Below, one piece after another: positions 38,611 to 48,859 of a stretch of DNA of 64,000 nt. Below the pieces are notes generated by a model. It was not told where the DNA came from and made no database searches. It saw nothing but the letters and a program-made list of their open reading frames with translations. How positions within the stretch are numbered: the first letter of the stretch is position 1; every line of letters starts with the position of its first letter. The translations under genes and the position numbers were made by a program. The stretch comes from Rhodopseudomonas sp. (GTDB taxonomy: Bacteria; Pseudomonadota; Alphaproteobacteria; Rhizobiales; Xanthobacteraceae): positions 1,506,756 through 1,570,755 of the forward strand of contig NZ_JACABA010000001.1 of NCBI RefSeq assembly GCF_013377015.1. The letters run 5' to 3'.

Positions 38611-39012
38611 CTACTTCGCGCGATGACACACCGCTTCGATATTGTTGCCGTCGGGGTCGACCACGAAGGCAGCGTAGTAGGTCGGCGTGTATTCGAGGCG
38701 AAGCCCCGGCGCTCCATTGCTCTTTCCACCCGCTGCCAGCGCGGCCGCGTAGAAATCGCGCACCATTTTCCGGCTCTTGGCGGCCAGGCAGATATGCACC
38801 GGCCCCGATAGCTTGGTGGGAACGCCGACGCTGGTCCCGACCCACAGGCAAACCTTATCGATACTGGCGCCATAGCCGACGACCCGGCGCTTCGGCGGGT
38901 TGGGCGGAACAAAGTCATATTGCACGACCATCCCCAGCGGCGGCAGCGCGGCGTCGTAGAACGCCTTGGCGCGGACGACGCTCTTCACCTTGATTCCGAC
39001 ATGGTCGAGCAT
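38611..39012 (-). CDS. VOC-superfamily (glyoxalase/bleomycin-resistance-like) protein
   Basis: A 133-residue VOC protein starting MLDHVGIKVKSVVRAKAFYD, with paired beta-alpha-beta modules (VHICLAAKSRKMVRDFYAAA and YAAFVVDPDGNNIEAVCH). The metal-ligand positions His3 and Glu near the C-terminal EAVCH are kept. Substrate unknown. The ATG at 39012 follows AGAGGAAG with a 6-base gap; an upstream in-frame TTG is rejected. Confidence 0.85.
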   Translation of the reverse strand: MLDHVGIKVKSVVRAKAFYDAALPPLGMVVQYDFVPPNPPKRRVVGYGASIDKVCLWVGTSVGVPTKLSGPVHICLAAKSRKMVRDFYAAALAAGGKSNGAPGLRLEYTPTYYAAFVVDPDGNNIEAVCHRAK

Positions 39013-39069
39013 GAGGACTTCCTCTGCGTCTGACGCCAATCTTGTCGGTCGCCGAACTGCCGACGATGA

Positions 39070-39771
39070 CTATCGATGGCCGAAAATTGCCGAACCGATC
39101 CGCACATGGGTGGCACCGAATTGGATCGCGATGGCAAAATCCGCGCTCATGCCCATCGACAATTTGTGCAGCCCGTTGCGCGCGGCGATCTTCGCGGTCA
39201 GCGCGAAATGCGGCGCCGGGGCTTCATCGACCGGCGGAATGCACATCAGGCCGGAGATCGTCAGCCCATAGGTCTCGCGGCACGCGGCGATGAAGCCATC
39301 GGCCTCGGCCGGCGCGACGCCGGCCTTTTGCGGCTCCTCGCCGGTGTTGAGTTGCACGAACAGCTCCAGTCTGCGCGGCTGTTGCGCCAGCGCCTTGCTT
39401 AACGCTTCGCAAATGCTCGGCCGGTCCACCGAATGGATCGCGTCGAACAGCGCCACCGCCTCCTTGGCCTTGTTGGATTGCAGCGGCCCGATCAGATGCA
39501 GTTCGGTACCGGGGTAATCGGCGATCAGCGCCGGCCATTTGGCCTTGGCTTCCTGCACCCGGTTCTCGCCGAATACCCGCTGGCCGGATCGCAGCACCGG
39601 CGTGATCGCATCCGCGTCGAAGGTTTTCGAGACCGCGATCAGCGTCACCGCCGCGCGCTCGCGCCGTGCCTCCCGGCAAGCGCGCGCGATGTCGTGCTCC
39701 ACCGCGGCCAGCCCGCTTAGTGAAGCGGAAGTTACTTGCGAAGCGTCGGATGGTGTCAATTCGTCAATCAA
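39070..39771 (-). CDS. YggS-family PLP-homeostasis protein
   Basis: A 233-residue PLPBP/YggS protein. K49 in VTLIAVSKTFDAD is the PLP lysine. FGENRVQEAKAKWPAL, LHLIGPLQSNKAK, GLMCIPP and LSMGMSADFAIAIQFGATHV are the family blocks. YggS buffers pyridoxal phosphate and has no known catalytic turnover. It lies 58 bases upstream of the VOC gene on the same strand. Confidence 0.94.
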   Translation of the reverse strand: MIDELTPSDASQVTSASLSGLAAVEHDIARACREARRERAAVTLIAVSKTFDADAITPVLRSGQRVFGENRVQEAKAKWPALIADYPGTELHLIGPLQSNKAKEAVALFDAIHSVDRPSICEALSKALAQQPRRLELFVQLNTGEEPQKAGVAPAEADGFIAACRETYGLTISGLMCIPPVDEAPAPHFALTAKIAARNGLHKLSMGMSADFAIAIQFGATHVRIGSAIFGHR

Positions 39772-39867
39772 GTTCTACGGCTTTCGCGTTCGTTCAAATT
39801 TGAGCCAATTCGGAAAGGGGGTTTTGAGCCCTTCGGCCTAGGATAGTTGCGGGGCTAGGGGATCACG

Positions 39868-41541
39868 ATGTCACGCATATCGATCAATCGCAACAGAGCC
39901 AGGTTGAAGGGCTTGTTCGGGATTCGCGCGCGGCTGGTGGTGCTGGCCTTGATTCTGGTCAGCCCGCTGATGTTCGAACGGATTCGCTCGCTCGAGGACG
40001 CCCGCACCAAGCAAGCCGCGCAGGTCTCCAGTGAATTGAACCGGCTCGCGCGGCGCGCCGCCGACGCGCAGCGCGATGTAATTTCCTCGGTCGAGGCAGT
40101 GTTGAAGTCCACCGCCTATATTCACGCCGCCGCGTCGCAGATCAACCGTGGTTGCGCCATTCTGCGCGCGAGCCTGCGGGTCGATCTGCCCACGATCCGG
40201 ATGCTCGCTGTAGCCGGCGCCGATGGCATCATCCGCTGTTCGACCATGGCGTCTTTCGTCGACGCCAATATCAGCGACCGCCCCTATTTCAAGAAAGCGC
40301 TCGAAACCCACGATTTCGTCGTCAGCGATTATCTGGTCGGCCGGCAGACCGGGAAGGGCACCATCCTGGCGGCCTATCCGGTTTCGGCGATCGACGGCGG
40401 CGAGGAGGCCGTCGTGATCGCCGGAATCAATCTGGACTGGATGTCCGGGATCATGGGCGATCTCGCAGGCCGGGCCGGCGTCACCGCAGCGCTGGTCGAT
40501 GGCGACGGCATCATTCTGGCGACGCCACCCGACCAAACCAGCATGGTCGGCCAAGGCCTCGACCGGATGGGGCTGGATTCCACCCTGACCAGAACTTCCA
40601 AAGGGTGGGAATTGAGGATTGCCGGGCGCAGTGCCGATCACATGATTTCGTTCGCGCAAATCCCGGGCACCAACACAAGGCTGGTGGTCAGCATCGACGA
40701 AGCCAAGGTGTCGGCGGGCATCAATCGCGAGATCCGAACCGCCTATATGCAGCTGGCGATGGTCTGCCTCTTGGTGTTGCTCGGCGCCTTGGTCGCCGCG
40801 GAGCGGCTGATCGTGGGACCGATCGGCATCCTGACCGCGACGGCAACGAAATTCGGCCAGGGCGATTGGTCGGCGCGCGCCGCCAAGGCCGGGTTGCCGG
40901 CGGAATTCGTGCCGCTGGCTCGGGCGTTCAATGCCATGGCGGCGGCGCTCCGCGAACGCGAACGCGACCTTGTGGCGACCAACAACCGGCTCACCGTGAT
41001 GGCCTCGATCGACGTGCTGTCCGGCCTCGCCAATCGCCGCGGCTTCCAGAGCCGGCTCGACTTTGAATGGATGAAGGGCCAGCAGAACTGCAGCAAGGTC
41101 GCGCTGCTGATGATCGATGTCGACCATTTCAAGCTCTTTAACGACACCTACGGTCATCCCGAAGGCGACGCCTGTCTCAGCCGGATCGGCGAGACCCTGG
41201 CCGGAATCGCCAACCTCACCTCCGGCTTCGCGGCGCGCTATGGCGGCGAGGAATTCTGCCTGCTGGTTCCGGAGACGGACCCGGCGGAAGCGCTGCAGGT
41301 GGGCGAGATGGTGCGCGCCGCGGTCGAGGACCTGATGATGCCGCATCGGACCAGTGAGTTCGAGCATGTCACCGTCAGCGTCGGGATGGCCTGCGCCAAC
41401 CCGAGCGAGGCGCTGGAACCGCGCGACCTGATCGAAGCCGCCGACGCCGCGCTCTACGCTGCCAAGCACCGCGGCCGCAACGCCGTAGTCGAGCACGGCT
41501 TGATCCGCGGCACCGACGCCACGCTGGCGATGACGGGGTGA
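39868..41541 (+). CDS. Membrane diguanylate cyclase with Cache-type sensor and HAMP
   Basis: A 557-residue protein: TM1 about 20-36 (ARLVVLALILVSPLMFERI), a periplasmic Cache-like domain (about 50-285) with SDRPYFKKALETHDFVVSDY, TM2 about 290-312, a HAMP linker, and a GGDEF domain with YGGEEFCLLV near residue 459 and ASIDVLSGLANRRGF. The signature is GGEEF, an active form, and DhfkLFND is kept. No RxxD inhibitory site precedes the motif. It makes c-di-GMP; the input ligand is unknown. Confidence 0.9.
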   Translation: MSRISINRNRARLKGLFGIRARLVVLALILVSPLMFERIRSLEDARTKQAAQVSSELNRLARRAADAQRDVISSVEAVLKSTAYIHAAASQINRGCAILRASLRVDLPTIRMLAVAGADGIIRCSTMASFVDANISDRPYFKKALETHDFVVSDYLVGRQTGKGTILAAYPVSAIDGGEEAVVIAGINLDWMSGIMGDLAGRAGVTAALVDGDGIILATPPDQTSMVGQGLDRMGLDSTLTRTSKGWELRIAGRSADHMISFAQIPGTNTRLVVSIDEAKVSAGINREIRTAYMQLAMVCLLVLLGALVAAERLIVGPIGILTATATKFGQGDWSARAAKAGLPAEFVPLARAFNAMAAALRERERDLVATNNRLTVMASIDVLSGLANRRGFQSRLDFEWMKGQQNCSKVALLMIDVDHFKLFNDTYGHPEGDACLSRIGETLAGIANLTSGFAARYGGEEFCLLVPETDPAEALQVGEMVRAAVEDLMMPHRTSEFEHVTVSVGMACANPSEALEPRDLIEAADAALYAAKHRGRNAVVEHGLIRGTDATLAMTG

Positions 41542-41785
41542 GATTCCTCCCCCTGCCCCCAAACGACTTATGTTCCTCCTACCGCTTCCCGATCCGGGAC
41601 GTGAGCAAGCCTGCCATCCGGAATCCGATTGTCCCAACCCATTGACCGGCCGCGGCGTTTTATGGCCTAGTCCCGCGCCTCGCGCGCGAATTCTGAAACC
41701 AAGAGCTAGCACCGGTTTGCGACCTCATTCGCGCCTCCTTCCGCCCTGAAAAGCGCTCGAACCGGCCGGCCGAATCCTGATCCCA

Positions 41786-44410
41786 ATGAGCAACGAACGT
41801 TACAACGCCCGCGAATCCGAGCCGAAATGGCAGGGCCTATGGGATGACAAGGCGATCTTCGCCACTAAGAACGATGATCCCCGCCCAAAGTATTACGTGC
41901 TGGAGATGTTCCCCTATCCGTCTGGGCGGATCCATATGGGTCATGTCCGCAACTACACCATGGGCGACGTGGTGGCGCGGACGATGCGGGCGCGCGGCTA
42001 CAACGTGCTGCATCCGATGGGCTGGGACGCCTTCGGCCTGCCGGCCGAGAACGCCGCGATCGAGCGCAAGGTCGCCCCGAAGGCCTGGACCTACGCCAAC
42101 ATCGCAGCGATGAAGAAGCAGCTGCAGACCATGGGTCTGTCGCTGGACTGGGCGCGCGAATTCGCGACCTGCGATCCGAGCTACTACAAGCACCAGCAGA
42201 AGATGTTCCTGGATTTCCTGAAGGCCGGTCTCGCCGAACGGGAAAAGCGCAAGATCAACTGGGACCCGGTTGACATGACCGTGCTGGCCAACGAGCAGGT
42301 GATCGACGGCCGCGGCTGGCGTTCGGGCGCGATCGTCGAGCAGCGCGAGATGAACCAGTGGGTGTTCAAGATCACCCGCTACGCGCAGGAATTGCTCGAC
42401 GCGCTGGATACGCTCGACCGCTGGCCCGACAAGGTGCGGCTGATGCAGCGCAACTGGATCGGCCGCTCCGAAGGCATGCTGGTTCGCTTCGCACTCGATC
42501 CGGCGACTGCGCCGTCGGACGAGACCGAGTTGAAGGTCTTCACTACACGGCACGACACCCTGTTCGGCGCCAAATTCATGGCGATCGCGGCGGATCATCC
42601 GCTGGCACAGGCGGCCGCGGTGAACAACCCGGCGCTGGCAGCGTTCATCGCCGAGACCAAGCGCCAGGGCACCGCGCAGGAAATCATCGACACCGCGGAG
42701 AAGCAGGGCTTCGACACCGGCATCCGCGCTGTGCATCCGTTCGATCCGGACTGGAAACTGCCGGTCTATGTCGCCAATTTCGTGCTGATGGAATACGGCA
42801 CCGGCGCGATCTTCGGCTGCCCGGCGCACGACCAGCGCGACCTCGACTTCGTCAACAAATACGGCCTCGGCAACACTCCCGTGGTGTGCCCCGAGGGCCA
42901 GGATCCAAAATCATTCGTCATCACCGACGTGGCCTATGATGGCGACGGCCGCATGGTCAATTCGCGCTTCCTCGACGGCATGAGCATCGACGCCGCGAAG
43001 GCCGAAGTCGCCAAGCGGCTGGAAGCCGCGACGCTCGGCAACATGCCGGTCGGCGAGCGCAAGGTGAATTTCCGGCTGCGCGACTGGGGTATCTCGCGGC
43101 AGCGCTATTGGGGCTGCCCGATCCCGGTGATTCACTGCCCGAGCTGCGACGTCGTGCCGGTGCCGGACGCTGACTTGCCGGTGGTGCTGCCGGAGGATGT
43201 CTCGTTCGATAAGCCGGGCAACGCGCTCGACCATCACCCGACCTGGAAACACGTCGCCTGCCCTCGCTGCGGCGGCAAGGCGGTGCGCGAAACCGACACC
43301 ATGGACACCTTCGTCGATTCGTCCTGGTACTTCGCGCGCTTCACCGATCCGTGGAACGAGAGCGCCCCGACCACGCCCGACGTGGTCAACCGGATGATGC
43401 CGGTCGACCAATATATCGGCGGCGTCGAGCACGCGATCCTGCATCTATTGTACAGTCGGTTCTTCACCCGGGCGATGCAGGCCACCGGCCACATCGGCCT
43501 CGACGAGCCGTTTGCCGGCATGTTCACGCAAGGCATGGTGGTGCACGAGACCTATCGGAAGGTCGACGGCACCTTCGCCTCGCCGGCCGAAATCTCGATC
43601 GTGCCCGACGGCGATGGTCGCCGCGCCACGCTGCTCGACGGCGGCGCGCCGATCGAGATTGGCCCGATCGAGAAGATGTCGAAGTCCAAGCGCAACACCG
43701 TCGATCCCGACGACATCATCGGCAGCTACGGCGCCGACACCGCGCGCTGGTTCATGCTGTCGGATTCGCCGCCGGATCGCGACGTGATCTGGAGCGAGGA
43801 AGGCGTCAAGGGCGCCTCGCGCTTCGTGCAGCGGCTGTGGCGGATGGTCAATGACGCCGCCGAGATCGCCAAATCGGCGGCAGCGGACCGACCGGCCGAA
43901 TTTGGCCCGGACGCGATCCTGGTCCGCAAGGCAGCCCATGGCGCGCTCGACAAGGTGCTGAACGGCATCGAGCGCCTCGCCTTCAATGTCAGCCTCGCCC
44001 ATATCCGCGAGTATTCCAACACCCTCGCCGAGGTTCTGGCGCGACCAGGGCAACCGACGTCCGATCTGGCCTGGGCGATCCGGGAGGCGGTGGTCATTCT
44101 TGTGCAACTGTTTCACCCGATGATGCCGCATCTGGCCGAGGAATGCTGGCAGGCGCTGGGCCAGCCGGGGCTGGTTTCCGAGGCGTCGTGGCCGCAAATC
44201 GAACGCGATTTGCTGGTCGAAGACAGCATCACCCTGCCGGTGCAGGTCAACGGCAAGAAGCGCGGAGAAGTCACGGTGGCCAGGGACGCGCAAATTCCGG
44301 AAATTGAGGCTGCCGTTTTGGCGCTCGATACGGTAAAACAGGCCCTGGATGGCAAGCCCATTCGAAAGATCATCGTGGTGCCGCAGAGGATCGTGAATGT
44401 CGTGGGGTAA
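41786..44410 (+). CDS. leuS: Leucyl-tRNA synthetase
   Basis: An 874-residue class I synthetase of full length. The HIGH-type motif is [15 protein letters not shown] (about 43-57), the CP1 editing domain lies between about 220 and 420, and KMSKS occurs as [15 protein letters not shown] (about 629). A Cys-rich zinc-like pair CPSCD and CPRCG is visible in the ZN domain around 450-495. It charges tRNA-Leu and hydrolyses mis-acylated products. lptE overlaps its end by 14 bases. Confidence 0.98.
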   Translation: MSNERYNARESEPKWQGLWDDKAIFATKNDDPRPKYYVLEMFPYPSGRIHMGHVRNYTMGDVVARTMRARGYNVLHPMGWDAFGLPAENAAIERKVAPKAWTYANIAAMKKQLQTMGLSLDWAREFATCDPSYYKHQQKMFLDFLKAGLAEREKRKINWDPVDMTVLANEQVIDGRGWRSGAIVEQREMNQWVFKITRYAQELLDALDTLDRWPDKVRLMQRNWIGRSEGMLVRFALDPATAPSDETELKVFTTRHDTLFGAKFMAIAADHPLAQAAAVNNPALAAFIAETKRQGTAQEIIDTAEKQGFDTGIRAVHPFDPDWKLPVYVANFVLMEYGTGAIFGCPAHDQRDLDFVNKYGLGNTPVVCPEGQDPKSFVITDVAYDGDGRMVNSRFLDGMSIDAAKAEVAKRLEAATLGNMPVGERKVNFRLRDWGISRQRYWGCPIPVIHCPSCDVVPVPDADLPVVLPEDVSFDKPGNALDHHPTWKHVACPRCGGKAVRETDTMDTFVDSSWYFARFTDPWNESAPTTPDVVNRMMPVDQYIGGVEHAILHLLYSRFFTRAMQATGHIGLDEPFAGMFTQGMVVHETYRKVDGTFASPAEISIVPDGDGRRATLLDGGAPIEIGPIEKMSKSKRNTVDPDDIIGSYGADTARWFMLSDSPPDRDVIWSEEGVKGASRFVQRLWRMVNDAAEIAKSAAADRPAEFGPDAILVRKAAHGALDKVLNGIERLAFNVSLAHIREYSNTLAEVLARPGQPTSDLAWAIREAVVILVQLFHPMMPHLAEECWQALGQPGLVSEASWPQIERDLLVEDSITLPVQVNGKKRGEVTVARDAQIPEIEAAVLALDTVKQALDGKPIRKIIVVPQRIVNVVG

Positions 44411-44948
44411 CTGGCGCATCGCAGCCCGGCTGTCGATCGTTGCCACCTTGGCCGCGCTGACCGCGGGCTGCTTCCAGCCGATGTATGCCGAGCGCAGCGA
44501 CGGCAGCCCGGCATTGCGGGAAAAACTCCTCGGCGTAGCGGTGCCGCCGCTCGCCGTGCCGAACGGATCGCGCACCGCCCGGCTCGGGGTCGAAATCCGC
44601 AACGCGTTGATGTTCAAGATGTATGGCGGCGCCACCGGTCTGCCGCCGACCCACACGCTGGTGCTGCGACTGACCACCACACGGTCGTCGCTAATCGTCG
44701 ATCCGAAGACCACGCTGCCCTCGATCGAAAACTACGGCATCGACGCGAACTACACGTTGAAGGAAGTCGCGACCGATAAGGTCGTGCTGAGCGGCAATAC
44801 GTTCTCGCGGGTCGAATACGACATCCCGGGCCAGACCCAACGGTTCGCCCGTTCGCGCGCGGGCCGCGACGCCGAGGATCGCGCCTCGCAGGAAATCGCC
44901 GAGAATATCCAGACCCGGCTGGCGGCGTTCTTCTACGCCGGCACCTGA
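44397..44948 (+). CDS. lptE: LPS-assembly lipoprotein LptE
   Basis: A 183-residue outer-membrane lipoprotein with lipobox LTAGC (Cys25) after a hydrophobic signal. It follows leuS and precedes holA, the standard context of LptE. The mature part begins FQPMYAERS and holds [20 protein letters not shown] and [19 protein letters not shown]. LptE plugs the LptD barrel during LPS insertion. Sequence conservation is low, so the call rests on context and the lipobox. Confidence 0.88.
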   Translation: MSWGNWRIAARLSIVATLAALTAGCFQPMYAERSDGSPALREKLLGVAVPPLAVPNGSRTARLGVEIRNALMFKMYGGATGLPPTHTLVLRLTTTRSSLIVDPKTTLPSIENYGIDANYTLKEVATDKVVLSGNTFSRVEYDIPGQTQRFARSRAGRDAEDRASQEIAENIQTRLAAFFYAGT

Positions 44949-44949
44949 T

Positions 44950-45978
44950 TTGGTCGCGCTGCGCGGAAAAGAGATCGACACCTTTCTGGCGCGGCCAGAC
45001 CCTGGGCGGCCGATCATCCTGCTGTACGGTCCCGATGCCGGCCTGGTGCGCGAACGCGCCGACGCGCTGATGGCGTCGGCGGTAGACGATCCCCACGATC
45101 CGTTCGCGACGGTGCGACTGGACGGCGACGAGCTCGCCGCCGAGCCGTCGCGGCTGGTCGACGAGGCGATGACGATTCCGATGTTCGGCGGTCGCCGCGC
45201 CATCCGGGTGCGCGCCGGCTCGAAGAGTTTCGCCAGCGGCGTCGACACGCTCGCCGATTCGGCGCTGAAGGATTGCCGGATCGTGATCGAGGCCGGCGAC
45301 ATCAAGCCGGAATCGCCGCTGCGCAAAGCCTGCGAGCGCGCCAAGACCGCGGTGGCGATCGGCTGCTACCCCGACGGCGAACGCGACCTGGCCAAACTGA
45401 TCGACGACGAATTGCGGCTGTCGAATCTGCGGATCGCGGCGGACGCCCGCGCCGCTCTGATGACGCTGCTCGGCGGCGACCGCCAGGCCTCGCGCAACGA
45501 ACTGCGCAAGCTCGCGCTGTACGCCCACGGTAATGCCGAGGTGACGCTCGACGACGTGATGGCAAGCGTCTCGGATGCCTCCGAGCTGAAGCTCGATACC
45601 ATCGTCGACGCCGCATTCGGCGGACGCCCCGCGATCGTTGAGACCGAGTTCGCCAAGGCGATGGTCGCCGGTACCTATCCCGGACTAATCATCCTGGCGG
45701 CGCAGCGTCACGCCGCATTTCTGCACAAGGCCAGTCTCGCGGTGGAGGACGGCGCACCGGCGTCCTCGGTGCTGGAGAGCGGCTATCCGCGGCTGCACTT
45801 TTCCCGCAAGGGTGCGGCTGAAAATGCGTTGCGGAGTTTTCCGTCGACGCGGCTACTGGCGATCATCGATCAGCTCGCGGCCGCGGCCCTCGATGCCCGC
45901 AAGCAAGCGAACCTCGCCGCTCCAATCGCGCAGCGCGCGCTGCTGGCAATCGCGGTGAATGCACGGCGGCGGAGTTAG
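44950..45978 (+). CDS. holA: DNA polymerase III delta subunit
   Basis: A 342-residue clamp-loader subunit: RPIILLYGPDAGLVRERADA, FGGRRAIRVRAGSKSF, ELRKLALYAHG and a C-terminal QLAAAALDARKQANLAAPIA helix bundle. HolA opens the beta clamp within the DnaX complex. The frame opens with TTG directly after the lptE stop (1 base apart), which implies translational coupling. No other in-frame ATG lies near the family start. Confidence 0.92.
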   Translation: MVALRGKEIDTFLARPDPGRPIILLYGPDAGLVRERADALMASAVDDPHDPFATVRLDGDELAAEPSRLVDEAMTIPMFGGRRAIRVRAGSKSFASGVDTLADSALKDCRIVIEAGDIKPESPLRKACERAKTAVAIGCYPDGERDLAKLIDDELRLSNLRIAADARAALMTLLGGDRQASRNELRKLALYAHGNAEVTLDDVMASVSDASELKLDTIVDAAFGGRPAIVETEFAKAMVAGTYPGLIILAAQRHAAFLHKASLAVEDGAPASSVLESGYPRLHFSRKGAAENALRSFPSTRLLAIIDQLAAAALDARKQANLAAPIAQRALLAIAVNARRRS

Positions 45979-46079
45979 CGGCTACGCGGCAATTGTCAGA
46001 GTTTGTTCGGTGCTCTCTCCGCGTCATGGCCGGAACGACGCCTTGATCATTCAAATATCTCGCATCGCCACGACAGGGA

Positions 46080-46958
46080 TTAGGCGCCCGAATCTAGCCG
46101 TCGCAAAATCTCGTCGAGTTGTTCGAGATTGCGATACTTGATCTGCACGATGCCGCCGGGATCGCGGTGCTCGACGCTGACCTTCAGGCCGAGCGCGTCG
46201 CTGATGCGTTTTTCCAGCGCGATCGTGTCGGGGTCCTTGGCCTTGCTGCTGCGCGTCTGCTGCGGCTTGCGCTCTGGTACGCCCTCCTCGTGCGCCAGCG
46301 CCTCGGCCTGCCGCACATTGAGGCCTTCGGCGATGATCCGCTTCGCCGCACTCGACGCGTCGGGCACGCCGATCAGCGCGCGTGCGTGCCCGGCCGACAA
46401 TTGCCCCGACGCAATCAGTGCCTGGACGTCGTCCGGCAATTTGGTCAGCCGCATCATGTTGGCGACGTGGCTGCGGCTCTTGCCGACGATCTTCGCAATA
46501 TCTTCCTGGCTGCGTTTGAATTCATCAGCCAGCGCATGATAGCCAAGCGCCTCTTCCAGCGCGTTGAGGTCTTCGCGCTGCACGTTTTCGATGATGGCTA
46601 TTTCCAACGCGTCGGAATCGCTGACGTCGACCGGGACGATCGGGACCTCGTGTAGTCCGGCGATCTGTGCCGCGCGCCAGCGTCGTTCGCCAGCGATGAT
46701 CTCGAAGCGATCCTGCGCGCCCTTCACCGGCCGCACCACGATCGGCTGGATCACACCGTGCTGCTTGATCGAGGCGGCGAGCTCGCCGAGCTCGGCATCG
46801 GAAAACGCCCGGCGCGGATTGCGCGGATTGGCCTTCAGGAATTCGATCGGCACCTTGCGCTGCGCGCGTGGCCGCTCCAGATGCGCGGCCTCGCCGCCGA
46901 CATCTCCGATCAGACTTGCCAGGCCGCGACCCAATCGCGACCGCTGCTCGTCGGCCAT
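46080..46958 (-). CDS. parB: Chromosome partitioning protein ParB
   Basis: A 292-residue ParB: RKVPIEFLKANPRNPRRAFS, the CTPase motif GERRWRAAQIAGLHEVP, a helix-turn-helix with KIVGKSRSHVANMMRL, and the C-terminal dimerisation segment KVSVEHRDPGGIVQIKYRNL. ParB binds parS and spreads as a CTP-gated clamp. The ATG at 46958 has an AAGGGAG ribosome site 5-6 bases upstream; a start 7 codons earlier is rejected. The three parS sites at 48578, 48843 and 50808 lie upstream in the same region. It is the last gene of the rho-mnmE-mnmG-rsmG-parA-parB block. Confidence 0.97.
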   Translation of the reverse strand: MADEQRSRLGRGLASLIGDVGGEAAHLERPRAQRKVPIEFLKANPRNPRRAFSDAELGELAASIKQHGVIQPIVVRPVKGAQDRFEIIAGERRWRAAQIAGLHEVPIVPVDVSDSDALEIAIIENVQREDLNALEEALGYHALADEFKRSQEDIAKIVGKSRSHVANMMRLTKLPDDVQALIASGQLSAGHARALIGVPDASSAAKRIIAEGLNVRQAEALAHEEGVPERKPQQTRSSKAKDPDTIALEKRISDALGLKVSVEHRDPGGIVQIKYRNLEQLDEILRRLDSGA

Positions 46959-47026
46959 TGCCAGCTCCCTTGGATTCACGTCGCCACTCCGCGTTGGAAA
47001 GTTCTCTTGGCACCGACATCCGCTCC

Positions 47027-47104
47027 GTCATTGCGAGGAGCTCTTGCGACGACGCAATCCAGTCTGTGCTCGCGATCTGGATTGCTTCGCTGCGCTCGCA
47101 ATGA
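47027..47104. repeat. Palindromic repeat (family C) between parA and parB
   Basis: GTCATTGCGAGGAGC, GACGCAATCCAG, then ATCTGGATTGCTTCG and GCTCGCAATGAC. The two ends are inverted. It occupies half of the 157-bp gap between parA and parB. Confidence 0.85.
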
Positions 47105-47115
47105 CGAACTTGAAC

Positions 47116-47970
47116 TCAATGCGTGGTGCGTAGTTCGCGCTCGCGCTGGATCACTTCAGTGGCCAGTTTCAGATAGGCCTCAGAGCCGACGCATTTCAGA
47201 TCGTAGACCAGCACCGGCTTGCCGTAGCTCGGCGCTTCCGAGATCCGCACGTTGCGCGGGATCATCGTGTCGTAGACTTTCTTGCCCATGAACTGCCGGA
47301 CGTCGGCGACCACCTGATTCGACAAATTGTTCCGCGAGTCGAACATCGTCAGCACGATGCCGTGGATCGAAAGATTCGGATTCAGCGTCGAGCGCACCTG
47401 CTCGACGGTCTGCAGCAGTTGCGACAATCCCTCGAGCGCGAAGAACTCGCATTGCAGTGGAACGAGAATCGCGTCCGATGCCGCCATCGCATTCACCGTC
47501 AACAGATTCAGCGATGGCGGACAGTCGATCAGCACATAGGTGTAGTCGAGCGGCGGCTCGACGTTATTGTTCAGCGCGGCGATCGCATCGCGCAGGCGAT
47601 AGGCGCGATCACGAGTGTTGCCGAGTTCGAGCTCGAGGCCGGACAGATCCATCGTCGACGGCGCGATGTGCAGCCGCGGCACCGCGGTCGGCACTACGGC
47701 GTCGCGCAGCGGCGCTTCGCCGATCAGCACGTCATAGGTCGAGCAGTTACGGTTGCGCCGATCGATGCCCAATCCGGTCGAGGCGTTGCCCTGCGGATCG
47801 AGATCGACGATCAGCACCCGCTCCCCGATAGCCGCGAGCGCGGTGCCGAGATTGATCGCCGTGGTGGTCTTGCCGACCCCGCCCTTCTGGTTGGCGAGCG
47901 CGATGATGCGCGGGTGGCCTGGCGGCGCGACGCTCTTATCGCCTTGATATATTTGATCAATTACGGTCAT
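47116..47970 (-). CDS. parA: Chromosome partitioning ATPase ParA
   Basis: A 284-residue deviant Walker ATPase: ALANQKGGVGKTTTAINLGT (P-loop with the signature lysine), LIVDLDPQGNASTGLGID (Walker A-prime/Walker B region), and CPPSLNLLTVNA. ParA forms a DNA-bound gradient that moves ParB-parS. The ATG at 47970 overlaps the rsmG end by 14 bases. The parB gap downstream carries a palindromic repeat. Confidence 0.97.
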   Translation of the reverse strand: MTVIDQIYQGDKSVAPPGHPRIIALANQKGGVGKTTTAINLGTALAAIGERVLIVDLDPQGNASTGLGIDRRNRNCSTYDVLIGEAPLRDAVVPTAVPRLHIAPSTMDLSGLELELGNTRDRAYRLRDAIAALNNNVEPPLDYTYVLIDCPPSLNLLTVNAMAASDAILVPLQCEFFALEGLSQLLQTVEQVRSTLNPNLSIHGIVLTMFDSRNNLSNQVVADVRQFMGKKVYDTMIPRNVRISEAPSYGKPVLVYDLKCVGSEAYLKLATEVIQRERELRTTH

Positions 47971-48673
47971 GGCGGGTGCCGGTGGGTGTTTGGGCGGACT
48001 GATCCTGCCGCTCGATCGCATCGAGTTCGACAATCCAGCCTTGTCCGCCGGTGAGGCTGGCGTGCAGGCGGGGGCTAAGCTTCCAATATTTAGTGGCTTC
48101 GGTCAATTCCGCCTCTACATCTTGACCCTTAAGAAACAGGGCTTTGGCGCCCGGTCTAAGCAGCGGTTCGGCGAAACTGATGAGCTGGTGTAGCGGAGCC
48201 ACCGCGCGAGCGGTGATGCAATCGACATCCTGCGGGAAACTATCCACGTTATCCCCGATGTCAGCGAGGATAACTGTTCCCGGCGCGCCGGTGACGCGCA
48301 GCGCCTCGCGCAGGAACGCTGCCTTCTTGGCGTTGCGCTCGACCAATGTGACGTGACCGCCCTCAACCTCAGCCATCGCGCAGGCCAGCACCACGCCAGG
48401 AAAACCACCGCCGCTTCCAAAGTCGAGCCAGCGCCTGGCGGTCGGAGCGATTTTCAGGAGTTGCAGCGAGTCCGCAATATGCCGGGTCCAGAGATTCGCC
48501 AGCGTCGATGGCGCCACCAGATTGGTTTTAGCCTGCCATTGCAACAACAACGCCACATAGGCGTCCAGCCGCGCCTCTGTTTCACGTGAAACAGGGGTCA
48601 GCTGTAGCGCAGCCGCCTTATCTGCATCGAGCGCTGGTGCCAATATTATGGTTGCTTGCGAACGCTGAGCCAT
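47957..48673 (-). CDS. rsmG: 16S rRNA (guanine-527-N7)-methyltransferase RsmG
   Basis: A 238-residue class I methyltransferase. The SAM motif is LDFGSGGGFPGVVLACAMAE and is preceded by NLWTRHIADSLQLL. It ends DAIERQDQSAQ with a polar tail. It methylates G527; loss gives low-level streptomycin resistance in E. coli. It lies between mnmG and parA. Its 5' part contains a perfect parS at 48578-48593. The ATG at 48673 is preferred over an extension to 48727. Confidence 0.95.
   Translation of the reverse strand: MAQRSQATIILAPALDADKAAALQLTPVSRETEARLDAYVALLLQWQAKTNLVAPSTLANLWTRHIADSLQLLKIAPTARRWLDFGSGGGFPGVVLACAMAEVEGGHVTLVERNAKKAAFLREALRVTGAPGTVILADIGDNVDSFPQDVDCITARAVAPLHQLISFAEPLLRPGAKALFLKGQDVEAELTEATKYWKLSPRLHASLTGGQGWIVELDAIERQDQSAQTPTGTRHDRN
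48578..48593. promoter_or_regulatory. parS: parS site inside rsmG
   Basis: TGTTTCACGTGAAACA, a perfect 16-bp ParB-binding palindrome lying within the rsmG coding sequence. Confidence 0.97.
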
Positions 48674-48842
48674 TGGCCTGGAGTCTATCCTCGGACGCTG
48701 CGCCTGATCCGGCAGCAAGTCCCTCACTCATAACCCCCCGACCGGCGTGCTTCTATCACTTTGCGCTCCCCGGCAGCCTTGTCGGCGTCATTTTGTTGTC
48801 GTCGGGCAGATCGTTTACCGCGGGCCTATGGCCGCCCAATCC

Positions 48843-48858
48843 CGTTTCACGTGAAACA
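48843..48858. promoter_or_regulatory. parS: parS site between mnmG and rsmG
   Basis: CGTTTCACGTGAAACA, identical to parS except the first base. It ends one base before the mnmG stop codon. Confidence 0.95.
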
Positions 48859-48859
48859 A

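Noticed and set aside
39871-41712. A 613-codon frame on the minus strand opposite the GGDEF gene
   Set aside because: Antisense shadow: no known motifs, and the plus strand encodes a complete Cache-HAMP-GGDEF protein.
43445-44713. A 422-codon minus-strand frame opposite leuS
   Set aside because: Antisense shadow of leuS and lptE.
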